This document shows positions 56,278 to 64,000 of a stretch of 64,000 bases of DNA, one piece after another; position 1 is the first letter of the stretch; every line of letters begins with the position of its first letter. Origin of the DNA: Rhodiola kirilowii (Eukaryota > Streptophyta > Magnoliopsida > Saxifragales > Crassulaceae); NCBI GenBank assembly GCA_033675215.1, contig CM066194.1, positions 24,612,679 through 24,676,678 of the forward strand, given 5' to 3'. The notes beneath the pieces are model-generated. The model was not told where the DNA came from and ran no database searches. It saw nothing but the letters and a program-made list of their open reading frames with translations. A program made the position numbers and the translations under genes.

Positions 56278-57037
56278 GTTACACATGGCCATTAAAGCAA
56301 AACAATAATAAAAAGGTCGAGTGAACTTCTCTATAGCCGAGTGGGACTAGGGACCGGGCCAGGAGGGCTGAGGTGTGTCGGAATGAATTGTGAACGTCGA
56401 GAGGAATGAGGAATGAGGAACGCCGGAATGAGGACTTCGGACCAAAGAGCCGAGAGGAGGAAGAATGTTTCTTCGAATGAGAGAAGAGAACTCTTGTTGT
56501 GGGATTGTTGAGAGCTGATGGGATTGTTTGAAGGGCTGAGGAGAGCTCTTATTTATAGAGTGGAGTGAAGCTCGAATCCCCCTTAAGTCGGTCAAGTCCA
56601 ATTCTAGATTAGGAAAGATTTCCAAATCTTTATGCAACCGACTTAGCTTGTTTTCCAAGTAAACTTCTTGTGCAAGTCTTCTAGGCTCTTTTAGGACCTT
56701 CTAAACCGTCATGCATGGAATTTGGATTTTTTCCAAAGTTACTGTTCACGACCCGAAATTACTGTTCATCCCGGGGACTGTTCACGCTGGAATTACTGTT
56801 CACGGGCCGAGATTACTGTTCACGAGCCGAAAAATACTGTTCACGACGCTCATCTGGCTTTGTTCTTCAACTGCGATGCTTCTGGCATGAAAATACCGTC
56901 TTTTAAGCGTGTTTCCTCCTAGAGCTTCCGAAACACCTGAAATGCAAAACAATACTAAGAAGTAACTGTTTGCATAATAAAATACTGGAATTGATGGGAT
57001 TTGTTGACTCGATGAGTCGCATAAATACGGCTCATCA
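56278..57037 (-). repeat. Family B LTR, partial (760 bp)
   Basis: Minus strand from 57037: TGATGAGCCG, the ACTGTTCAC minisatellite (56740-56848 on the plus strand), a CTATAAATAAGAG TATA box near 56554, ending ...ATGTGTAAC where array 2 begins. The outer edge borders Athila-1 sequence (CCACTCCCTAAACC). Confidence 0.82.
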
Positions 57038-58640
57038 CCACTCCCTAAACCCTACATCCCAAATTCCAAATTCCAAATTCCCAATTCTCTAATCCATGGC
57101 TCAAAAATCCACTCGTTCCACCACTGCCTCGTCATCCTAGAATGCTTGGAATGCTCCCCTACCACCAGCACAAGCCGGCGAGGGAGTTGTTTCACCGGTT
57201 AGGCAACCCCCTCGTCAAAGGATCTTCTTGGACCGTCACCCTGTCCTCGATGGGGCAGCAGCCAACCGGTACGACAACATCATCCCAATGAAGGAGGTAA
57301 AACCCACATTAGTCCCTGATATTGGAACACTATAGTCCTTCCATTTGTTGGATCCTTGCCGTGAATTGTTTGTGGCCTCTGGCCTTGATATTCTGTTTAC
57401 ACGCCCGGCTCCAACTTATTGTCCAGTGTTGAGGGAATTCTAGCAACATTTTCACATATGGGGGAACCAGACCAAGCTACGGGTTGCGTATTCAAGTTGG
57501 GTAGTTGGGATCACAGAATGGAAAAGGCTGAAGTCTGTGCATTATTGGGATTCCCTTTGGACGGTTTTTGTGTTCAATACACTAATACAGATCGATATGA
57601 GTTCTGGAAGGCTATATCCGGTTTCGATTGCTATTTCGTGTCCAGTTGGCCTTCTTCGTGTATCAAGGATAGGCTGTGGAAAATTGTACACCGCCTAGTT
57701 GCCATGAGCATAATTCCTCGTGGCGAAGGTGCTACGACTAATGGCAACCCCGAGCTAGATGTTATAATCTTGATGCATCGACGCCACCCAGTTGATTTCT
57801 TCCAGATTCTCACTGGCCAGATGGTATTTTGGGGCTCCGTTCTAGACAAGAACATCGCTTTAGGCGGTGGTCTATTTGTCACCATTCTCGCTGCATCCCA
57901 AGGATGGGATTTTAGCCAACTCAGAGCGGTCACTTCAAACCTGAATATTGATAAGATGGTTGACATTAAGATGATCGACCGAGATCACGAGTGGCAACAC
58001 AGAGACGAGCTCCCTCACGGGAAGAAGCGCAACCGAGTTGAGTGTAGACAGAGGATGCTCTGGCGAGCTCCGGGCGATGGACCCCAGCCCGAGGACGTTG
58101 ACATGCCAGAGGCACAGGAGCTTCTGGTGGCTGCCTAGGCCCCTCCTCTGCAGTCACCCGCTGTTAGACATTCTCCTTTGACATTCGAGGAGCGTCTCGC
58201 ACGCTTAGAGGCTTCCCAGCACTGGATCACCGAGTCCCAGGGCCAGATTTTAGATTACCAGTGCTAGATTTTGGCAAGTCTGGGTCCGATACTGGCTACG
58301 TAGAGTAGGCTTTCCACCTCCCATAACCAGCTCCAAGCCGATTTCTCATATTTCTGATATCAGGCCAGCAGGGCACAACAGTGGTCACAGGACTCCATAG
58401 CTGCACTCTGTAGACATCAGGGCATCATAGGCTATCCTCCTTGCCATCTTTTATGTCTTCTACCCCTGACCCGTTCGAGGAAGATTTTACTATGGCCGTG
58501 AACCTCAGCCCTTCACCCTATGCACTTCCTACCCGCAATGACACCACGACTGGCCGCTCTTGCCCCACCGGTCGTGGAGACTCTGAGGATACAGAGGAGT
58601 TATTTGCTGCTGATGATGATGCTGATTAGTTCTTCATGCA
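57038..58640 (+). pseudogene. Athila 3' reading frame (putative plant transposon protein)
   Basis: Starts with a Ser/Pro-rich MAQKSTRSTT-like string at 57095. The open piece 57419-58138 (239 residues) has GDHRMEKAEVCALLG-like and LWKIVHRLVAMSIIPR strings and an ITLGGG-like VLDKNIALGGGLFVTILA segment; this matches what I know as the putative plant transposon protein domain found 3' of pol in Athila-like elements, in the position of the env-like gene. I see no signal peptide or membrane segment. A last open piece (58441-58629) ends in an acidic DDDAD tail. A few breaks. Function is not known; a host gene is unlikely given its place between pol and the 3' LTR. Confidence 0.65.
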
Positions 58641-60377
58641 AATACTCTTAATGACTTTTGTCGTTTTGTCAGTTGTTGCACATTCATGTTTCTCTATTGT
58701 ACACTGACCCTTGGCATGATTTACTATTTACATGTTATTCGATGTTTGAGTTAGTTTGTCTATGCTTTCTATTTTTACTCATATCGTCTACTATTCTATT
58801 CATTAGGCACCACTTGTCCAGGTTTCTTTGTGATTATCGATGCTAACCTATCACCTGTGCAGCTGTATGTTTTTATCTATATATCTACCAGCTCACACGT
58901 CGTGTTTCACTCTAAGGGCATCGTTTAATCTCTATGGCTGTTGCAGTATCACACACGAGGGAAGTTCTTATGCATCTTTTCTTATCTTATATTTCTTTGC
59001 TTAGGCACTAAGCTCATTTTTAAGTGTGGAGTGGGTAGCACATAGTCAAAAGCATCGCATATCACATTCACTCCTGCATATGCTCAACTGTCTATGTATT
59101 GCGATTGAAATCCTCATTTTCTACGATACTCCTTGATTGATTGTCATTCTTTTGGATTCGAAGTCTAGGACTTAAAATAGTTTTATTCGTGTATGTATTT
59201 GCTCGAGTCAGTATCATTGCTAGCCTTTGACTATCACATGTTTTACGTATTTCTTGAAGCATGTTTGAGACTTGATATTAGTAGGCACCGGTACAAAAAT
59301 ATCAAAAACTTAAATTGCATCTCTTTTTCTAGGTGACCTTAGTACTAGTATGTGTTTCTCTACACATGTTGTGATTTGCATGCACCCGCCTTCATTCATA
59401 CACTATGTCAAGTTTTAAGTGTGGAGTTAGAAGAAGAAAAAAGTCAAGAACAAAGTTCTGAATTGTCAAAGAGGATAAAAAATTGACCCTAAGCATAGTT
59501 GTTTTTGCAGAAAAAAAAGAAAAAAATACCAACGGCAAAGTGAGAAAAGTCACCCCTTGTGTATGAAAAAAAAAATTCTGCCCCATTTTGCTTGATGTAG
59601 TGTATTTCCACCTTTTCATTACGTGCAATCATGACTTGTTTTGAGAATTCATGTACTAGAAACTAAGTGACGATCCTCGTGCTTGCACTGAAATTTTGAT
59701 GCAATTTTCATACTACTTTTTAAAAAATGCTTAAGCCAGGCTCCTCTTCTCTCACGGGTCATTTCCTAGTCCTTGGCACTTGAGAAAGAGCTTTGCGCCA
59801 AGAACTCGTGGACTATCCCTAGATAGCATTGGTGAATGGCGAGCATGTTTTGTGTAACTATTCGTGTTCTTTATACATTGCTATAGAACTATTTAGAACA
59901 TGTGATTAGTCAATTACTAGCCGTGTGTATTGACTGATTGGATGCATGACTCGTTTAATCAATGATTGTCTAACAACTTTGATGAAGACGTTTCACTTGA
60001 AGTCGAGGTAACACAATGAATCCGAGGTATGACATGACTTTACTGTGACTTGTTGAGCATCATTTCATGCATACACGTTAAATAGTTGTACAGGGGATTT
60101 GTAGGTAGTCCCACTCCTGAAAACCTTCACGAGACTATACTCATCCTACTAGGGCAACCTAGGGGTTTAAAGGCTAAATGCATATACTAAATGCATTCGT
60201 GTCCTCTACGACAGTGAGTTATCTTTTTGTTTTCATTTTAGTTAGAGTTGATTACATGGCACTTGAGTGGGTAGCTTATAAGCGTTGGGTGGTTGAGCAG
60301 TGCATTCACTTGAGTATTTATTCTGCCGTCTGTTTGACATATGTTCGGGACGAACAAATCATAAGTGTGGAGTGTTT
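58641..60377 (+). other. Athila-1 3' noncoding region and polypurine tract
   Basis: No gene. It holds three AAGTGTGGAGT-type strings (59022, 59415, 60362), the last being the polypurine tract beside the LTR. An H3-type hairpin, TGTTCG-GGA-CGAACA, lies at 60342-60356, 10 nt upstream of the tract. Confidence 0.75.
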
Positions 60378-60554
60378 TGATCAGTCAATATTTTGACTGA
60401 TTATTCACTACATTCGATGAAGGATAACACTTATTCTCCCAGCAAATTGTCCCTATTTGATGCCTTTCTCTAGTGTTTCAAGACAAAAAGACGTATCATC
60501 GCCCCTTGGACTCGGAGTGTCAAAAGAATGAAAAGATCAACGAAAAAGGCCGAA
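60378..60554 (+). repeat. Family C LTR, partial (start of Athila-1 3' LTR)
   Basis: 177 bp matching 22576-22754 with about ten differences by eye, then CACTA sequence. Confidence 0.85.
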
Positions 60555-61650
60555 GACGTCACATAGTAAACTTGAACCGCTTGCTGGGCAAGAATGTAAG
60601 GGTCGTAATGGGGTAGGGTCTATGAGTGTTCACAATGATAATGCCATTAGACGGGTATGACTTAATAAATTGAGGGTCGTACCAACGACACTTGAACAAG
60701 ACAACCTTTAGGCAATGGTTGGTTCTACATCTCATATGAATTATTTCTTCAATCACCATGTAGTAATGTATACCCTGTGTTCCTTTCACGTAAACATTAC
60801 TGTTCACCGTGTTCCTCTCTTCACCATGGTTTCGATGTGAAATTTGTAGTTGTTGACTTTTTATGTTGCAGAACATGCGACGTCAGATCGAAATCCAGCG
60901 GAAAATAGTGAACCCACTGTGGTAGTAATAAGGTTTCTCCAAGCTCCCAAACCTGAACATAATATTTTAGATGAACATGAAAGTGTAAATATAGAGTAAT
61001 TTGCTACATAATTATATGTGGAAATGTTGATTACACTTACATGGGAATGCAGCCATTCTGGAAAATCCTTTAATATAGTATTGTAGATTTGCTGGTCATT
61101 GAATCGTAGGCGTCGTTGTCTTAAGCTGGTCTCAAATAACGCCAAATATTGTTCAAATTCAAGTGTGTTGCTAAAGATGTAATGAGTGGCTTTTTTAAAT
61201 TCTTGGGTGTCTAAAACCCTCAGAGTTATTGTGCTGGCACCGACTCCTGGGTAATTGTAAATAGAAATCTGAGGATCATCGAAATCTTCTGCCGTTACAT
61301 CATTTCGTTTTAAGCATATACTGGTTGTTGTTAACTCTGGATCTAGGTAATCGGATCCCAAATATGAAGTCTCCAATAGGATGTAGGCGTTAACAATATT
61401 AGCTTCCACCTCAACTCTGTTTCCTTTTTGGCCCAACTGTTTAAGACGGTAGATGAAACGCTCAAAAGGATACATCCAATGGTAGTGGACTGGTCCGCCG
61501 AGAAGTATCTCATCAGCCAAATGAATTGGTAGGTGTTTCATTGAGTCAAAAAATGAAGGGGGAAATATTGTGTCCAGTTTACACAGTGTGGTCGCTATGT
61601 TGTTCTGCCCATGTTCCATTCGCTCAGTGTGGCCGCATCTGAAGTTTACA
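60555..61650 (-). pseudogene. CACTA TNP2-like transposase, C-terminal domains
   Basis: Minus strand. From 61619: TTLCKLDTIFPPSFFDSM, HLADEILLGGPVHYHWMYPF, ERFIYRLKQLGQKGNRVEVE, which is the DUF4218 domain that follows the catalytic domain in plant TNP2 transposases. Downstream, 60876-60559 reads YYMVIEEIIHMRCRTNHCLK and VVLFKCRWYDPQFIKSYPSN, the DUF4216 domain. The catalytic Transposase_21 domain expected upstream is missing: about 70 bp beyond the first recognisable residue, opposite-strand Ulp1 coding begins. An intron seems to separate the two domains (AT-rich, about 60950-61040). Such proteins bind and cut CACTA ends. This is a fragment. Confidence 0.8.
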
Positions 61651-61719
61651 TAAGGTAATTATTGATTTGATTATTTAATGGTTCTTAAGTTTAAAAAAAG
61701 TTTACTAACTTAATCATAT

Positions 61720-62627
61720 GGCAGCAGATTTGTCCACGATAAGATCCCACCGGGCATTCGGTTTGCATTCTTCAGACCGAGTTTTATGACTCCGTCCGTG
61801 GACCTCCATACGAGGGTGGAGTTCTTCCAGAGGAGATTGAGAATGCCTGACTACGTTCATAATTTTTGCTAATTCCTTCCCTATGTCAATGTCCGAAAGT
61901 AAGTAGATATTTTTCTTATTGTTGGTTATTTTGCATGGAATGCATATTATACTAATATACAAGTTCCCAAACTATTTGTTAGGTGGCATTGGATGTTAGT
62001 TGTCCTATTCCCTGCGAAGCGAGTGGTCCTTTGGCTTGATCCGATGGGAGAAACCCCGTTTCCTGATGCAACAAATTTTGTTAACACGTAAGAACTATGC
62101 TAGTCTACATTTAACATTACTACATGTGCTACAACTTGCTGATATTAATTACATTAATGTTGCAGGGGCATGAGTCTGTACTTCAACATCCCGTCAAATT
62201 TAGATATAGAGTGGAAGGCTGTAACGGTATTGACTTAACAAATAACAATTGTTTTAAAATTTTATATTCCATAGTTAATATGTTTCGTGTGATTATAACT
62301 CAATTCTTATTTCAGTGCCCGAGATAGCCCTTCAACACTGAATTGTGTGGCTACTATGACATGCAATATATTCGCGACATAATCAAGTTCGTTCAAGCTA
62401 CCAATGGATCGCTTGAGGACGACATGACACAAGTAAGTATATACCGATAATTAATTGATCATTACCAATTAATAAACAGCGCTTATAAAATTGGTAACTA
62501 TGAACTTTTTTTCCAGTGTTGCCCTACAGGACAACAATCCTATGATAACAATGTGCTAGATGATATAAGGGACAACTTTGCAACTGCTTTGATAGATTAC
62601 GTGCGTCAAATATATCATCCGGTATAA
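61720..62627 (+). pseudogene. Ulp1-type C48 protease of a CACTA element, C-terminal exons
   Basis: Plus strand with good splice signals. Exon a (to 61904) reads FAFFRPSFMTPSVDLHTRVE and VEFFQRRLRMPDYV before a GTAAGT donor; exon b (61982-62087) WHWMLVVLFPAKRVVLWLDP with the catalytic His and Asp; exon c (62166 to about 62230); exon d (62316-62432) NTELCGYYDMQYIRDII with the catalytic Cys; exon e (62517-62627) to a TAA. Acceptors TTAG, TGCAG, TTTCAG and TTCCAG precede b to e. Exon a has an in-frame TAA and exon d a TAG where a Gln is usual, so it is decayed. The N-terminal part is missing. SUMO-protease-like domains of this kind are common in plant CACTA and MULE elements; a host SUMO protease is less likely. 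Confidence 0.78.
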
Positions 62628-62799
62628 ACATGAAATCATATATTGTATTATTGCTCGAATGTTGTTGTAAGATAAACGTGTCAAGTATTGAAAATTTTGG
62701 ACATATATGAATGCAAATGTGTTGTATAATATTGAGCAAATGAATTTAATTTGATGTTCTGCAAACTGTTGATATTGAGCAAACTGTTTAATTTTTATT

Positions 62800-62935
62800 C
62801 ATCCTTTAGACAGCGCTTCATTGGTCAAGCGCTGTTTATTGTATCACTTATGACAGCTTAATAATGAAGCGCTGTTTACAGTAGACATAAGACAACGCTT
62901 TACTCACGAAGCGCTGTCTAAAGTCCCGACATAAG
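62800..62935 (+). repeat. AGCGCT subterminal-type inverted repeats
   Basis: AGACAGCGCTT, then AAGCGCTGT after an 8-nt gap, another AAGCGCTGT, ACAACGCTT, then AAGCGCTGTCT. Outer and inner copies are inverted to each other. They start about 180 bp after the Ulp1 stop, as expected for subterminal repeats of a CACTA element. Confidence 0.7.
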
Positions 62936-62989
62936 TTTATTTAACAAACTTATTTTTCTGAGTAATGTTGTCAATTTACAATTTCACTT

Positions 62990-63145
62990 TCAAAACATAC
63001 GTGTAATATAAAAAATATTTAAAATATTGTAAGCCATTGTAAGTCAATTTTCGTTACAATTGCGTTTTGAAAACATAAGTGTAATATAAAAAATATTTCA
63101 ACATTGGAAGCCGTTGTAAATCAATACTTTATTTAAATCATGGAA
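62990..63145 (+). repeat. 78-bp tandem duplication
   Basis: AAAACATACGTGTAATATAA at 62992 recurs as AAAACATAAGTGTAATATAA at 63070, each followed by AAAAATATTT and a GTAAGCCATTGTAA-like string. Noncoding. Confidence 0.8.
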
Positions 63146-63189
63146 TAAAAAGTTGCCACTAATTTACTGAAAACATCGTGAGCCGTTCA

Positions 63190-63760
63190 CTATTGTGCCA
63201 TACTAAACGGGTGGGTTGACCATGAGAAACATGAAATCCTTCCCCTCAGCATACTCATTGGGTCAATGACGATCAGATTGCATCTCTTCATAGAATTACG
63301 CCGAATGCAAATATCTTGATGTGCATCCCAAGCAGCTATACTCTACAAGCAAATCATTTTTAATACCCATTAATGTTTGTCAACAAATTAAATTAATTAC
63401 ATTTTTGAGTTACCGCTTTGTACCTGAAACTCCTCGTACCACATTTCCTTAGCGCTTTCTGGGATCATGTTCCATGATGTCCACGTTGCATCCCAGTATT
63501 TTGCTATGCATTCTTTTGCAATCCTTCGATGAACATCGAATGGGAAGAAACTATTACAAATTTAGGGATCACATAATGGGTGGATTTATCAAAACCATCA
63601 ATATGAAGGGTACAATGAGTTCTTACCAGTTTCTTCCAACAGGTGTAACATGCACTCTACGATCGACGTCACGTGGATTGTCACCGAAACCAACAAGGTC
63701 AAATGAAGGAGATATGTTGACAATATTCAATTGGAAGGAAGTATGTTGTAAATGAATGTT
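63190..63760 (-). pseudogene. Transposase_24-like (Ptta/En/Spm) N-terminal exons
   Basis: Minus strand. Exon 1 (about 63745-63630) reads SPSFDLVGFGDNPRDVDRRV and HVTPVGRNW and ends at a GTAAGA donor; exon 2 (about 63552-63428) reads RIAKECIAKYWDATWTSWNM and IPESAKEMWYEEFQ, the typical start of the Transposase_24 domain, with a GTACAA donor; exon 3 (below about 63350) reads AAWDAHQDICIRRNSMKRC and meets a stop at about 63192. The C-terminal exons may be those at 21669-22397. Confidence 0.72.
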
Positions 63761-63799
63761 GTGGGTTAAATGATGTAAAAGAGTTCTCATATATATAGG

Positions 63800-64000
63800 G
63801 CAAAATTGAAATATTTCTGGATACATTTTTCGTCGCAATTCCCTCAGGTTTCCGTCGACGTTGACGGAATAATGACGGAAAATTTGGAAATAAGCAATGG
63901 TCAATAAATAATGGTAACTAAAGTAATGGAATAATGATGGAAATGTGATGGAAAATTTGAAAAAAATTTCACTAAATAACAATAACAAGAAGTGTAATGG
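63800..64000 (-). repeat. TTCCGTC-rich subterminal region
   Basis: TCCGTCGACGTTGACGGA (63851-63868) is an inverted pair, followed by ATGACGGAA and ATGATGGAA variants. It mirrors the TTCCGTC cluster at 20930-21480. A TATATATA string near 63790 on the minus-strand side may be the promoter of the transposase gene at 63190-63760. Confidence 0.65.

Larger units (their letters stand above)
40368..57037 (-). mobile_element. Family B gag-protease element, minus strand, with insertions
   Basis: Plus-strand order: partial family B LTR (40368-40676), purine tract and H3, 1.6 kb noncoding (40677-42347), gag-protease (42348-46108, split by a plus-strand solo LTR), TR-GAG array 2, and a partial family B LTR (56278-57037) whose outer end ...CGGCTCATCA borders Athila sequence. 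No RT or integrase is found, so this too is non-autonomous. The LTR family is unlike A in sequence, but the 3' noncoding hairpins and the C-terminal FDL..PWDP peptide are shared with A. Confidence 0.75.
22576..60554 (+). mobile_element. Athila-1 (Ty3, Athila lineage) with nested insertions
   Basis: 5' LTR (22576-24044), tRNA-Asp primer site, gag, protease, RT, RNase H and integrase up to 28527, then about 28.5 kb of later insertions, then the Athila 3' frame, 3' noncoding region, polypurine tract and the first 177 bp of the 3' LTR (60378-60554). The RT carries VFMDDF, the Athila-type form of the catalytic box. Coding frames are broken roughly ten times. It lies within CACTA sequence. Where the 3' LTR stops, CACTA sequence follows without a target duplication that I can recognise, so the right end has been rearranged. 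Confidence 0.8.
60555..64000 (-). mobile_element. CACTA transposon sequence, right part (composite)
   Basis: Contains a TNP2-type C-terminus (minus), a Ulp1-type protease (plus), subterminal repeats, Transposase_24-like N-terminal exons (minus) and TTCCGTC motifs near the window end. Because the N-terminal exons (63190-63760) and the C-terminal exons at 21669-22397 lie on the same strand at the two ends of the Athila insertion, and both ends have TTCCGTC motifs, I infer one outer CACTA element. The TNP2/Ulp1 block between is probably from a second CACTA element. No terminal CACTA repeat was identified; the right end is beyond the window. Confidence 0.6.

Noticed and set aside
57419-58138. A host plant gene
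   Set aside because: It sits between Athila pol and the Athila 3' LTR, with the Athila polypurine tract downstream, and is best explained as the element's own 3' frame.
61714-61962. Minus-strand frame of 82 codons upstream of the TNP2-like gene
   Set aside because: It is antisense to the Ulp1 exon, which has the expected protease sequence, splice sites and catalytic residues on the plus strand.

Overview
This is plant nuclear DNA made almost wholly of transposable elements nested in one another. I see no convincing host gene, no rRNA or tRNA gene and no bacterial feature. The organism is a flowering plant with a repeat-rich genome: the window holds a Sirevirus-type Copia element, Athila-lineage Ty3 elements using a tRNA-Asp primer site, plant CACTA transposase pieces, and several non-autonomous Ty3 elements that carry gag or gag-protease but no polymerase (TR-GAG type). 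The species cannot be told from the sequence.

Layout. 1-3638: 3' part of a TR-GAG element (LTR family A, TGATGGACC...GTCA) next to a small minus-strand Copia remnant (3639-4813). 4814-20161: an old Sirevirus, plus strand, holding a solo LTR of family B (10391-11527, TSD CAAAG) in its RNase H region and a young TR-GAG element (13758-19705, TSD GTATG) in its 3' LTR. 20162-20905: CAT/ATG microsatellite. 20906-22575 and 60555-64000: two parts of CACTA DNA transposon sequence. Between them lies Athila-1 (22576-60554, LTR family C), filled with later insertions: TR-GAG array 1 (28528-40367, minus), which itself holds a partial Athila-2 (32684-36511, plus); a family B gag-protease element (40368-57037, minus) with its own solo LTR (43685-44948, TSD ATTAG); and inside that, TR-GAG array 2 (46109-56277, minus) built LTR-gag-LTR-gag-LTR. 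The Athila 3' reading frame and 3' noncoding region follow at 57038-60377.

How the parts may work together (inference). The family A and B elements have tRNA-Asp primer sites, polypurine tracts and gag, but no reverse transcriptase or integrase. They share the primer site and the TGAT...CA LTR style with the Athila elements, so Athila-type polymerase is the likely helper. The youngest copy (13758-19705) has two 1607-bp LTRs with about eight differences by eye and an unbroken 439-codon gag.

Most interesting signal. The noncoding 3' region of the gag-only elements is structured and conserved although gag and LTRs differ. Three short hairpins recur with paired changes: H1 just after the gag stop (GTCGGG-AGGTAA-CCCGAC), H2 mid-region (AGATGAG-CGACC-CTCATCT) and H3 against the polypurine tract (TTGTTCG-GGA-CGAACAA). 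H3 is also found in Athila. In addition, the family C LTRs and the family B 3' region carry clusters of short palindromes whose core differs between copies in both arms at once (CCGTGACA/TGTCACGG in Athila-1, CCGTTACA/TGTAACGG in Athila-2).
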